Of a stretch of DNA of 64,000 nt, positions 37,786 to 45,987 are shown in pieces. Source of the DNA: Neobacillus sp. DY30 (GTDB taxonomy: Bacteria > Bacillota > Bacilli > Bacillales > Cytobacillaceae); assembly GCF_030123065.1 (NCBI RefSeq), contig NZ_CP126093.1:1554001-1618000 (forward strand). The letters are read 5' to 3'. Both the position numbers and the translations under genes were made by a program. The notes under the pieces were generated by a model, which was given only the letters and a program-made list of their open reading frames with translations, searched no databases and was not told the origin of the DNA. Position 1 is the stretch's first letter. Each line of letters begins with the position of its first letter.

Positions 37786-40074
37786 TTATTTTTTCTTTAT
37801 TTTGATCAAAGGGGATAAGAAACGAGACGGGTGAGCTTTTTTGCCTCTGCGATGCTGGGGAACTGAGATTAGAAGCTCATTTTTTGCACGTGTCATAGCT
37901 ACATAAAAAAGTCTTCGTTCTTCTTCAAGTGCGGCAAAATCACCATTTCTAGAACTGTCTAGTGCGTAATCATGCGGCAGACTGCCATCTACTGTTCCAA
38001 TGATATATACATTTTTATATTCTAATCCCTTTGCCCGGTGGATGGTACTTAGACTAATGGTCTCGGGAAAATGCTTGCTAAGATTTTTAATTTCCTTATT
38101 CATAGCAGACATATGTTCAGCATGAGACAAGAGTGCTTGATTACTGGTAAAGCTTTTAGCTGCAACTTTTAGATCCTTTAAATCATCAGAACCTTTTTCT
38201 TGCTGATTTGATTCAGTGCCTCGTTTTTTCAAAAAGTCAAGAAAACCCAAATCTTTTTCAATACTTTCAATTGATTTTAAAGGGGAGGAAAATTTCAATG
38301 AGCGAATCAGCTGAACTGCCTTTTTTACTTTCTTTTCTTGAAAAGTATGTTTAGTTTTTAAATGGGATAGGGCCTCTAGGCAGGTACAATCTTTTAGTAT
38401 GCTTTCTGCCTTTATATCCTTAAGTACTGTTTGACTCAAAAATAATATAGGTAAAATATCCGATAATGCCTGAATATCCTCTTCATCCAAACTGATTTTT
38501 AGAAAGGAAAGAACGCTTTTTACAATTCTACGCTCATAAAAAGACTCTGAATCCAAATCTATCTTAAAAGGCAGGTTCGAACTTGCCAAACGTTCAAATA
38601 CTGCCCGAGAACCTGCATTTGTCCGAAATAAAATCGCAAAATCAGAGGGCTTTGCTCCCTGGACAATTTTCTCTTGGATGTCGGTAACAATCATTGTGGC
38701 CTCTTCTTCTTCATCATAAGGGAAAAAGAGGATTGGAGACGTCCCCGATTCATATTGTGCTTTCATTCTCTTAATTCTTCTAACCTTATTTTTTGAAATC
38801 ATTTCATTGGCTGCAGAGACGATTTCATGAGAGGAGCGGTAGTTTTGTTCAAGCGAAACCAATTTTGCATTTGGAAAGTCTTTTTCAAATGCTAACAGAT
38901 AACTAGGGTCACTTCCTCTAAAGGAATAGATGGCCTGATCATCATCCCCAACCGCACAAACATTTTTATATTTGTCTGATAGCAGCTTTATCAATTCATA
39001 TTGAACCTTATTTATATCTTGGAATTCATCAATTAGAAAATACTGAAAGCGATTTTGGTAAAGCTCAAGCAGGGATGGGGTGCTGCTCAGCAGCTGATAA
39101 CAGCCAATCAGCATGTCATCAAAATCAAATAAACCCTTTTGCGTTTTATACTCTTCATATCTTTTATATAGGTAGGCCGTCTTTTCTTCCCAATCACTCT
39201 CTGGCTTCACTTGATGGGGGAATAAAAGCGAATTCTTCCAAAATCCAATCTGTTGAAGGGCCAAATCATAAGCAAATTCCTTCTCAGATAAATCGATTTC
39301 TCTGCCTGCTTCTTTCAAAATCTTATCGCGCTGCCATTCTTTCTTCAATAAACGCTCTGAAGACCAATTGTTTCCTTCATGGAACATCAGAATCCGATAA
39401 AAAATACTGTGGAAGGTGCCTGTCACCAACTTGCTTATTTGTTCCTTTTTCATCTGAGGATAGGAAAGTAAACGAGTCTTCATTTCTCCCGCAGCTTTTG
39501 AGGTAAAGGTGACGAGCATAATAGTACGCGGATCAATTTTCTTAACATCCAGCATATAAGCAGTACGTGCTGTAAGTACTCTTGTTTTACCGCTGCCGGC
39601 CCCAGCAAGGACGAGTAATGCTCCTTCAGTTTCCATGACTGCTGTTGCTTGGCTTTTATCAAGGATGACTCCATTTGCTGATAAGTCCTTCAAATAAGAG
39701 TCATGTTCCAGATGTTGTAAGCCTTCATTTTTTTTTAATGGAATGGAGCATTCTATTGCTTTGGCTGGACGGAATAAGCCTGTGTTTTTTGTTGTTTCAA
39801 TAATCGTTCTCCCTTGAGGGATACGAAATCCATTCCGCTCCACAATAACCGGTTCTGGATTTTCCTTAATAATAGGTTCAGGGCATTTTTGTTCCGGAGA
39901 TTTTATATGATAAAAATAGGGTTCTTCGTGGATGCCGAGAAATAACCTAACTTTTTCATTACAAACAGGACAGTATAATTCTCCATTTTTCCCATGTATA
40001 TATAGAAGTTGGAATTGTTCTCTAGCTATCTGTTCAAGAACAACCCTTTGGTTTTGGTGCATAGCAGTTTTCAT
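37786..40074 (-). CDS. yjcD: UvrD/Rep-family DNA helicase (YjcD) with CoiA-like N-terminal module
   Basis: Superfamily 1A helicase of 762 residues. The motor core begins near residue 145 with Walker A GAGSGKT, DEFQD (motif II), GDDDQAIYSFRG (III) and the YVAMTRAK motif VI region near the C-terminus. The N-terminal 120 residues hold a zinc-finger-like CPVC-x18-H-x7-C module that lines up without gaps to CoiA over 18 residues. Role in DNA repair or recombination is presumed. Its promoter region contains a 98-bp inverted-repeat element. Confidence 0.9.
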   Translation of the reverse strand: MKTAMHQNQRVVLEQIAREQFQLLYIHGKNGELYCPVCNEKVRLFLGIHEEPYFYHIKSPEQKCPEPIIKENPEPVIVERNGFRIPQGRTIIETTKNTGLFRPAKAIECSIPLKKNEGLQHLEHDSYLKDLSANGVILDKSQATAVMETEGALLVLAGAGSGKTRVLTARTAYMLDVKKIDPRTIMLVTFTSKAAGEMKTRLLSYPQMKKEQISKLVTGTFHSIFYRILMFHEGNNWSSERLLKKEWQRDKILKEAGREIDLSEKEFAYDLALQQIGFWKNSLLFPHQVKPESDWEEKTAYLYKRYEEYKTQKGLFDFDDMLIGCYQLLSSTPSLLELYQNRFQYFLIDEFQDINKVQYELIKLLSDKYKNVCAVGDDDQAIYSFRGSDPSYLLAFEKDFPNAKLVSLEQNYRSSHEIVSAANEMISKNKVRRIKRMKAQYESGTSPILFFPYDEEEEATMIVTDIQEKIVQGAKPSDFAILFRTNAGSRAVFERLASSNLPFKIDLDSESFYERRIVKSVLSFLKISLDEEDIQALSDILPILFLSQTVLKDIKAESILKDCTCLEALSHLKTKHTFQEKKVKKAVQLIRSLKFSSPLKSIESIEKDLGFLDFLKKRGTESNQQEKGSDDLKDLKVAAKSFTSNQALLSHAEHMSAMNKEIKNLSKHFPETISLSTIHRAKGLEYKNVYIIGTVDGSLPHDYALDSSRNGDFAALEEERRLFYVAMTRAKNELLISVPQHRRGKKAHPSRFLSPLIKIKKK

Positions 40075-40093
40075 TTTTTAGCCTCTTTTTTAA

Positions 40094-40191
40094 GGCTCTT
40101 TTCTTATACTATGTTGCTTTTTGGGTCAAAATTTAAAAATTGTGGCTAAGTTTCAGCAGAAAAATCACATATATTTTATAAGAAAAGAGCC
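40094..40191. repeat. 98-bp element with 15-bp perfect terminal inverted repeats
   Basis: GGCTCTTTTCTTATA (40094-40108) and TATAAGAAAAGAGCC (40177-40191) are exact inverted copies separated by 68 bp of AT-rich DNA. No clear target duplication is seen. It could be a MITE remnant or a regulatory structure before yjcD. The rest of the gene-free stretch to 40357 shows nothing recognisable. Confidence 0.7.
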
Positions 40192-40357
40192 AGCATACTA
40201 AATTCAAAAGTGCAAAATAACTATTTCCACGTTAAAATCGGCTTTAAGATTTTAACAACAATATTTACGAAAACAGTCTTTTTCAAAATACGACAAACTC
40301 TATGATAGCAAAACCTGATGATATCGAAAAGTGCCCAAGTATACGGAAAATCAAAAA

Positions 40358-40384
40358 AGCACTTGCCTCCCAAGGGCAAGTGCT
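40358..40384 (-). terminator. Terminator after yjcF
   Basis: AGCACTTGCC and GGGCAAGTGCT pair; the plus-strand A-run at 40353-40357 gives a minus-strand T-run. Confidence 0.88.
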
Positions 40385-40389
40385 AGAAA

Positions 40390-40812
40390 CTAAATTTTTT
40401 TTATCATTGTCTTATGTGGGATACCTGCATCTAAAAATTCCTCTGATACTGCCTCATATCCAAGGTTAGCGTAGAATGGGATCGCATGTGTCTGAGCATT
40501 TAATTTTAATTTATGTAGACCATTTTTTTGTGCATAAGCTTCAATTTCTTTCATTATGGCTTTCCCGGAACCGGTATTTCTAGCTTCCCTTAATACACAA
40601 ATTCGTTCTACCTTTCCATAACCATCTACAACACGAAAGCGGCCAGCTGCAATTGGTGCACCTTCCAGATAAGATACGAAATGGACAGCTTCTTCCTCAA
40701 ACTGATCGATTTCTTCTTCTTCAGGTACATTCTGTTCATCAATAAAAACGATTCTTCTAACGGAGAAAGCATCTTGTAGTTCTTTTTCATTTTCAACAAC
40801 TTTTACATTCAC
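40390..40812 (-). CDS. yjcF: GNAT-family N-acetyltransferase (YjcF)
   Basis: A 140-residue acetyltransferase-fold protein. The acetyl-CoA site appears as RNTGSGKAIM (R/Q-x-x-G-x-G/A), followed by AQTHAIPFYANLGYE, as in the YjcF/ElaA-like group. Substrate unknown. It follows yjcG by 6 nt and is surely cotranscribed with it. Confidence 0.88.
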   Translation of the reverse strand: MNVKVVENEKELQDAFSVRRIVFIDEQNVPEEEEIDQFEEEAVHFVSYLEGAPIAAGRFRVVDGYGKVERICVLREARNTGSGKAIMKEIEAYAQKNGLHKLKLNAQTHAIPFYANLGYEAVSEEFLDAGIPHKTMIKKI

Positions 40813-40818
40813 AGTTGA

Positions 40819-41331
40819 TTATTCCTTTCCTAGGCGAAATGTTTCATAAACTGTCCAAGATCCATTTTCTAGTTGATATAGTAAATGGAAGCGGTCAATT
40901 GTTTCTTCAAGGTCAAACCTTTTCATCCTTAATGAGCCATAAACATCTGAATGTTCATCATTCGATAGTTTTTGACCAATCGTAATATGCGGAACAAAAG
41001 CATATTCTAAGTTCTGATCACTAAATTCTTGATTGATTTCATGATGTAAATGGTTTAACTCTTCGGTTGGCTCAACTTTAAAATAAATCACATTATTGAC
41101 TGGCTGGAAAGAGCTGATTTTCATTGTTTTTAAGGTAAATGCATTGGTATTACGTGCAATTTTCCGTAATTTATCTGCAAACAGTACTACTTCTTGTTCT
41201 GTTGCTTCAAATGCATTTTTCAATGTCAAATGCGGAGTGATTAGTGAATAATGCGGGTCATATCGCTTTCGGTATGAATTGGCTAAATCCTGTAGTTTTT
41301 TTGATGGAAAAATAACAACCCCAATTTTCAT
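40819..41331 (-). CDS. yjcG: 2H phosphoesterase / 2'-5' RNA ligase-like protein (YjcG)
   Basis: A 170-residue member of the 2H superfamily with two H-x-T/S motifs, PHLTLKN near residue 34 and PHITIGQ near residue 115. It probably acts on a cyclic phosphodiester; the substrate is unknown. ATG 41331 has GGAGG at good spacing; the longer frame overlaps the RBS. Confidence 0.9.
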   Translation of the reverse strand: MKIGVVIFPSKKLQDLANSYRKRYDPHYSLITPHLTLKNAFEATEQEVVLFADKLRKIARNTNAFTLKTMKISSFQPVNNVIYFKVEPTEELNHLHHEINQEFSDQNLEYAFVPHITIGQKLSNDEHSDVYGSLRMKRFDLEETIDRFHLLYQLENGSWTVYETFRLGKE

Positions 41332-41434
41332 ATGTCTAACCTCCAAATAACAAGATTCTTTCGGTATTAATATTCGGTTTAGTTTTTGACCTTCTTAATA
41401 TTATATCAAATATTCCAAAAATATGAAATCACCC

Positions 41435-42157
41435 TTAAAACATCATCTTAAGGGCTCTTTTTAGATCAGGCTGCCAATGTGTCCAAGTATGGTCGCCATT
41501 GAATTCATCGTAGAAATATGTAAATGTCTTTTCGGTAAGGGCAGACGAGAGCCTGCGATTGGGACTAAGGAAATCGCTTATTTTACCGTTAGTAGTTTGG
41601 ACCGCTGTTTCTTGGTTACCAACGATGTGATATATTTCTAAATGCTCCGTTTCTGTGAAGCTTTTGACCATTTCCATTACCTGTTCATCAACATATGGAG
41701 ATTGTAGAAGCACTTTACCAAAAGTGTGCGGGTAGTGGAGAGCGGTCATTAACGATACGGTTGCAGCTAGTGAATCACCGATTAGCGCCCTAGTAGAGCC
41801 CATATGATAGGTTGGAAACTCTTGGTCTAGGAATGGAACTAATTCATGTGCCAAGAAACGAATATACTGTTGATGCTGGTCACCGTCAGGGTGGTATTTC
41901 CTGCGGCGATCTTCTACATCTTTATAGGGTATCCCAATAATGATTAAATTTTCAATTTCTCGTTCAAAAAGGTACTCATCTGCTAATCGTCCAATTTTGC
42001 CAAGTTGAAAATAATCTCTGCCATCCTGGGCAATTAACAGTGAGTACTTATATAATGGTGAGAAATTTGCAGGTAAATAGATGAGAAGAAGGACTTCTTC
42101 TCCCAGCTCTTTACTTTTAATCGTATGTTCTTTTATCGTGCCTTTTGGTATCTCCAT
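41435..42157 (-). CDS. yjcH: Esterase D/Fes-like alpha/beta hydrolase (YjcH)
   Basis: A 240-residue serine hydrolase of the enterochelin-esterase/EstD type. The nucleophile elbow is GDSLAA (Ser near residue 127), with a C-terminal DHTWTHW giving the catalytic His. No signal peptide, so cytosolic. Substrate unknown; position matches yjcH of B. subtilis. Confidence 0.85.
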   Translation of the reverse strand: MEIPKGTIKEHTIKSKELGEEVLLLIYLPANFSPLYKYSLLIAQDGRDYFQLGKIGRLADEYLFEREIENLIIIGIPYKDVEDRRRKYHPDGDQHQQYIRFLAHELVPFLDQEFPTYHMGSTRALIGDSLAATVSLMTALHYPHTFGKVLLQSPYVDEQVMEMVKSFTETEHLEIYHIVGNQETAVQTTNGKISDFLSPNRRLSSALTEKTFTYFYDEFNGDHTWTHWQPDLKRALKMMF

Positions 42158-42251
42158 GCGACAATTCCCCCAATGTTCGATAGATACAACTGCATTTTAT
42201 CATAACTATGGTGGAAATGCTCAAGTGGAAAGAAGAGATAAGGGTGTTGGA

Positions 42252-42476
42252 TTAGTGTAGGAAGGTATTGTTGGAGCGTGTATTTGGCATTATGGATAAG
42301 ATATTTTCGCGGCGAAAGGTTCGAATCTGTTTACGAAGCAGACAGTAGGCGCGAATGTAGTCATCATTTACTTCTTTCACGAGTAATTTACGTTGTGAAA
42401 TTTGTTGGTCTTTTGAAAGATAAATCATCTCTAACGGAATATTTTCCTCTACAGAACGTAACAGTAATCCATCCAT
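42252..42476 (-). CDS. WYL-like small protein
   Basis: A 74-residue protein resembling a single WYL/SH3-like barrel (IPLEMIYLSKDQQISQR...VNDDYIRAYC..RKQIRTFRRENILSI) without an HTH. Could bind a ligand or nucleic acid; role unknown. ATG 42476 follows GGAGGGA; a longer open frame overlaps the tRNA promoter region. Confidence 0.72.
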   Translation of the reverse strand: MDGLLLRSVEENIPLEMIYLSKDQQISQRKLLVKEVNDDYIRAYCLLRKQIRTFRRENILSIMPNTRSNNTFLH

Positions 42477-42573
42477 GTCTATCCCTCCTTTCTGATATTT
42501 TATACTATTAGTATACCCGAACATTCGTTCTTTATTCAATAAAAAATAGAACAGATGTTCTTTTTAAAAACTG

Positions 42574-42601
42574 TTGACTTTTTGTGAGTTTTTACTATAA
42601 T
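42574..42601 (+). promoter_or_regulatory. Promoter of tRNA-Val
   Basis: TTGACT (42574-42579), 16-nt spacer, TATAAT (42596-42601); the tRNA starts 21 nt later. Confidence 0.82.
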
Positions 42602-42622
42602 TATATTTGTAGCTAAATAAGA

Positions 42623-42694
42623 GATCTGATAGTTCAGTGGGAGAATACATCCTTGACAGGGATGGGGTCGGGGGTTCGAATCCCTCTCAGATCA
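42623..42694 (+). tRNA. tRNA-Val (anticodon GAC)
   Basis: A full cloverleaf is readable: acceptor GATCTGA/TCAGATC (7 bp), D stem GTTC/GAAT, anticodon stem CATCC/GGATG with loop TTGACAG (anticodon GAC, reads GUC/GUU), T arm GGGGG-TTCGAAT-CCCTC, and discriminator A at 42694. CCA is not encoded. It is a single tRNA gene with its own promoter and terminator. Confidence 0.95.
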
Positions 42695-42701
42695 TATTCA
42701 A

Positions 42702-42735
42702 AATCCTAACATCTTATTGATGTTAGGATTTTTTC
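42702..42735 (+). terminator. Terminator after tRNA-Val
   Basis: AATCCTAACATC (42702-42713) and GATGTTAGGATT (42719-42730), a 12-bp perfect stem, followed by T-run. Confidence 0.93.
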
Positions 42736-42740
42736 TGTTC

Positions 42741-42773
42741 AAAGGGTCAGTCTCACTATGGGGCTGACCCTTT
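42741..42773. other. Second hairpin after the tRNA terminator
   Basis: AAAGGGTCAG (42741-42750) and CTGACCCTTT (42764-42773) form a perfect 10-bp stem with a 13-nt loop, lying in the leader of the LiaI-like gene. It lacks a good T-run and may be regulatory or a small repeat. Confidence 0.6.
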
Positions 42774-42874
42774 CTACATCTCTAGCCCTAATTGAAAATC
42801 AAGCTGAGGCTCAATTATGTGAAACCCTGAAAAAAGGTAAGATGATATCAAGAAAACAAAAGGAGGAAAACAAT

Positions 42875-43222
42875 ATGAAAAAATTTGGTTTAGTCTTAGC
42901 GGGAGGATTGGCAGCCATCATCTTACTGTCAACTCTAGGTCCGATGTTGGGGTTATTAATAAGTCTCGCGATTTTATATTTTATCTACAAACAATTCTTA
43001 AAAGCAGAATCCACAGGATGGAAAATTACTTTGGGAATTATCGGGGTTATTTTCCTAATGGCTTCTATCTCTAACGCACCAGCTATTATCGGACTTGTGG
43101 CAGCTTACATTCTTTATCTTGTTGTTAAAAACTGGAATGCCAGCAAACAAGCTGTCATCAAGGAAGAATCAGATCCATTTGTAAATTTTGAAAAGCAATG
43201 GAATGAACTTAAAAACTATTAA
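42875..43222 (+). CDS. LiaI-like small membrane protein
   Basis: A 115-residue protein with three to four hydrophobic segments in residues 5-85 and an acidic cytosolic tail (ESDPFVNFEKQWNELKNY). It resembles LiaI/YvqI-like proteins that recruit PspA/LiaH to the membrane. ATG 42875 follows AAAGGAGG; an upstream open frame runs through the hairpin region and is not favoured. It precedes the PspA-family gene by 19 nt. No LiaFSR-type sensor genes are adjacent. Confidence 0.78.
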   Translation: MKKFGLVLAGGLAAIILLSTLGPMLGLLISLAILYFIYKQFLKAESTGWKITLGIIGVIFLMASISNAPAIIGLVAAYILYLVVKNWNASKQAVIKEESDPFVNFEKQWNELKNY

Positions 43223-43241
43223 TCAAAGGAGAGAAAATAAC

Positions 43242-43874
43242 ATGACAAATCTTTTCACAAGAATCAAAAATACAATTACGGCAGATTTAAACGAGGCGCT
43301 AGATAAAAAAGAGAAACAAAATCCTATTTCCTTACTGAATCAATACCTCCGCGAATGCGAACAGGAAACCGAAAAAGTTGCAAAGTTCTTGGAACGTCAA
43401 ACCACACTTAAGGATGAATTCACAAAGGAGTTGTACACGGCAGAGCAGTTAGCTGAAAAAAGAAAATATCAGGCTGAAGTCGCTTCAAAAGCGGGAGAAA
43501 CTGAGCTTTATCAATTTGCCTTTGAGGAGCAGCAATTATATTCTAATCGTGCAGAGCGAGTAAGAGCAGCGCTTGAGCAAGTAAAAGGCCAGCTAGTTGA
43601 ACTAGAAAGAAAGCATGGAGATATGAAAAATAAACTAAAAGATATGCATCTTCGTAGATTGGAGCTAATGGGACGTGAAAACGTAACAAGAGCAAATCAT
43701 CGAATCAACCAAGTATTAGAATCTAACACATATTCTACTAAATCGATCTCACGATTCGAAGAAATTGAAAATTATATTAATACTCTCGAGAACCAAGTCC
43801 ATCGTTCATATAATCAAACAACGATTGACACACGGATTGAACAGTTAGAAAAAGAAATGAATCACTCACATTAG
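43242..43874 (+). CDS. PspA/IM30-family (LiaH-like) membrane-stress protein
   Basis: A 210-residue, almost entirely alpha-helical coiled-coil protein of the ESCRT-III-related PspA family, which coats damaged cytoplasmic membrane. N-terminal amphipathic segment MTNLFTRIKNTITADLNEALDK, then a long hairpin of helices. ATG 43242 follows AAAGGAGAG; a frame that overlaps the previous gene lacks an RBS. Operon with the LiaI-like gene; likely envelope-stress inducible. Confidence 0.85.
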   Translation: MTNLFTRIKNTITADLNEALDKKEKQNPISLLNQYLRECEQETEKVAKFLERQTTLKDEFTKELYTAEQLAEKRKYQAEVASKAGETELYQFAFEEQQLYSNRAERVRAALEQVKGQLVELERKHGDMKNKLKDMHLRRLELMGRENVTRANHRINQVLESNTYSTKSISRFEEIENYINTLENQVHRSYNQTTIDTRIEQLEKEMNHSH

Positions 43875-43889
43875 GATTAAGTACTAAGA

Positions 43890-43915
43890 AACGCATGGAT
43901 AAAGGTCCATGCGTT
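43890..43915. terminator. Terminator between pspA-like gene and FMN reductase
   Basis: AACGCATGGA and TCCATGCGTT, a 10-bp perfect stem with a 6-nt loop, but only weak T-runs. Confidence 0.72.
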
Positions 43916-43921
43916 CAGTAT

Positions 43922-44467
43922 TTAAAGGCTTTGTTTTTTAATCCACTTTATGTAATTGTCCATCACTGTATCAACGAACTGAACTGTTGGCTCATGAACT
44001 AGATTTCCAGATTCGTCCAGCTTTTCATGAACCGCCCCAATAAATACCTCATTTCCCGGCAATGTTAATGCGGAAATGCCAGGAGAATTTAATATCTGTC
44101 GCAGGTGCATTTGTGCACGTGCAGTTCCTAATACTCCAGGGGAACTGCCAACGATCATGACAGGTTTGTTCACCATGACTTTATCAACACGAGAAAACCA
44201 ATCAATTGCATTTTTTAAAAAAGCAGGAATAGAGTGGTTGTACTCAGGTGTGACGAAAAGAACACCATCACTTTGGGCGACCTTTTGCTTTATCTCTGTT
44301 ACGATTTCCGGTGGTGTTAATTCATCATCTTGATTATACATGGGAAGTTTTTCAATCGGCAGAATTTCTAATTCTGCAGCTGCTTGATAGCGTCTTTGCA
44401 TAAATACCGCTATTTTTTTGTTTAACGATTCCTTACGGTTACTGCCGACAAGTACTGCGATTTTCAT
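43922..44467 (-). CDS. NAD(P)H-dependent FMN reductase (YieF/azoreductase-like)
   Basis: A 181-residue flavodoxin-like oxidoreductase. The FMN phosphate loop is GSNRKESLNKKI near residue 8, and the PEYNHSIPAFLKNAIDW and GSSPGVLGTARAQ motifs are typical of NADPH-dependent FMN reductases that reduce quinones, azo dyes or chromate in vitro. Physiological substrate unknown. Single gene, divergent from trpB. Confidence 0.88.
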   Translation of the reverse strand: MKIAVLVGSNRKESLNKKIAVFMQRRYQAAAELEILPIEKLPMYNQDDELTPPEIVTEIKQKVAQSDGVLFVTPEYNHSIPAFLKNAIDWFSRVDKVMVNKPVMIVGSSPGVLGTARAQMHLRQILNSPGISALTLPGNEVFIGAVHEKLDESGNLVHEPTVQFVDTVMDNYIKWIKKQSL

Positions 44468-44590
44468 CTATATCTCTCCTTTCAATTCAATATTTTACCA
44501 CTAGGTTGAAAGTAAAACACATGAAAGAGGGTCTAAATAATTATCGAATTTAGTAAGAGTTTTTTCCTATAATAATATCGTAATTGTTAT

Positions 44591-44619
44591 TTGAATATTC
44601 TGTTAAATTAATATATAAT
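44591..44619 (+). promoter_or_regulatory. Sigma-A promoter of the solitary trpB-like gene
   Basis: TTGAAT (44591-44596), 17-nt spacer, TATAAT (44614-44619). No T-box or TRAP-type leader is apparent in the short 5' region. Confidence 0.8.
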
Positions 44620-44672
44620 AGTTAAAACCAAATTTTAAATTAAATAATAGTTTTAAAGGAGTCGAGTTGAGA

Positions 44673-45842
44673 ATGGAAAAAGTTAGTGTAGAGAGCAGAG
44701 GTTATTTTGGTGAATTTGGAGGAAGTTTCGTTCCAGAGGAGCTTCAATTAGTACTTAATGAAATGGAAGCACAGTTCTTAAAATATAAAGATGACCCAGA
44801 TTTTATAGAGGAGTTAAACTATTACCTCAAGGAATATGTCGGACGTGAAAACCCGCTGACCTATGCGGAGAATTTAACGAAACAAATTGGTGGAGCAAAA
44901 CTCTATTTAAAAAGGGAAGATTTAAACCATACCGGAGCTCACAAAATAAATAATGCAATCGGTCAAATATTATTAGCGAAACGAATGGGTGCGAAACGAA
45001 TTATTGCTGAAACGGGTGCTGGTCAACATGGTGTAGCAACGGCTACCGCATGCGCGATGTTTGGTATGGAATGCATTATTTACATGGGAAAACTAGATAC
45101 CGAGCGTCAGGCGTTAAACGTTTTTAGGATGGAATTATTGGGGGCAAAGGTTATCCGAGTTGAGAAAGGGCAGGGCCGATTAAAGGATGCGGTGGATGAA
45201 GCCTTAGCGGACCTCGTTCAAAACTATCAAAATACCTTTTATTTATTAGGATCAGCAGTAGGTCCGCATCCATACCCGTCCATGGTTAAATACTTCCAAG
45301 CGATTATAAGTGAAGAATCAAAGCGTCAAATTATCGAGAAAGAAGGCAGGCTGCCAACGGCAGTTATTGCCTGTGCAGGCGGAGGAAGTAATGCAATTGG
45401 TGCTTTTGCACACTATATCAATGAAAAATATGTACGTTTAATTGGCGTAGAGCCACAAGAAGCGCCAACCTTAACAAAAGGCATTCCAGCCATCATTCAC
45501 GGCTTTAAATGTTTAACGCTTTTAGATGAACATGGCAATCCTCAGCCTACCTATTCGATTGCTGCCGGTTTAGATTATCCAGGTGTTGGACCGGAGCATA
45601 GCCATTTGAAAACAAGTGGAAGAGCGGAATACGTTACGGTTACTGGGCAAGAAGCCTTAGAGGCATTTCTACTGCTTAGTAAAACCGAGGGGATTATTCC
45701 TGCATTAGAGAGCTCCCACGCGGTTGCCTATGCTATAAAACTTGCAAAAGATTTACCAAATGAAGATGTGCTGGTTGTAAATCTGTCAGGTCGTGGTGAC
45801 AAAGATGTAGAGCAGGTATTTAATATGTTAAAAAAGAAATAG
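44673..45842 (+). CDS. trpB: Tryptophan synthase beta-chain-like PLP enzyme, solitary
   Basis: PLP enzyme joining indole and serine to give tryptophan. The 389-residue protein keeps the Schiff-base Lys in [12 protein letters not shown] (about residue 90), the Glu of AETGAGQHG, the phosphate loop GGGSNAIG, and SGRGDKD. It is not in a trp operon and no trpA follows. After IGVE the sequence runs [10 protein letters not shown], about eight residues shorter than the usual loop carrying HGxxTGxHA, as I recall it. ATG 44673 is 10 nt after AAAGGAG; a TTG at 44667 is also possible. It may be a second, indole-salvaging copy. Confidence 0.88.
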   Translation: MEKVSVESRGYFGEFGGSFVPEELQLVLNEMEAQFLKYKDDPDFIEELNYYLKEYVGRENPLTYAENLTKQIGGAKLYLKREDLNHTGAHKINNAIGQILLAKRMGAKRIIAETGAGQHGVATATACAMFGMECIIYMGKLDTERQALNVFRMELLGAKVIRVEKGQGRLKDAVDEALADLVQNYQNTFYLLGSAVGPHPYPSMVKYFQAIISEESKRQIIEKEGRLPTAVIACAGGGSNAIGAFAHYINEKYVRLIGVEPQEAPTLTKGIPAIIHGFKCLTLLDEHGNPQPTYSIAAGLDYPGVGPEHSHLKTSGRAEYVTVTGQEALEAFLLLSKTEGIIPALESSHAVAYAIKLAKDLPNEDVLVVNLSGRGDKDVEQVFNMLKKK

Positions 45843-45850
45843 TTGTGACT

Positions 45851-45879
45851 AGACGTATCGAATAACGATGCGTCTTTTT
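45851..45879 (+). terminator. Terminator after trpB-like gene
   Basis: AGACGTATCG and CGATGCGTCT pair (one G-U) with loop AATAA and a T-run. Confidence 0.88.
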
Positions 45880-45987
45880 GTTATTTAAGCGAACATTGTT
45901 AGAATGACCTTGTATATCGAAGAAAAAAATGAGAATCTTGATTCGAGGATAAGTTTTATTAAAATACTCCCAACAGGAGTGGAGCAG

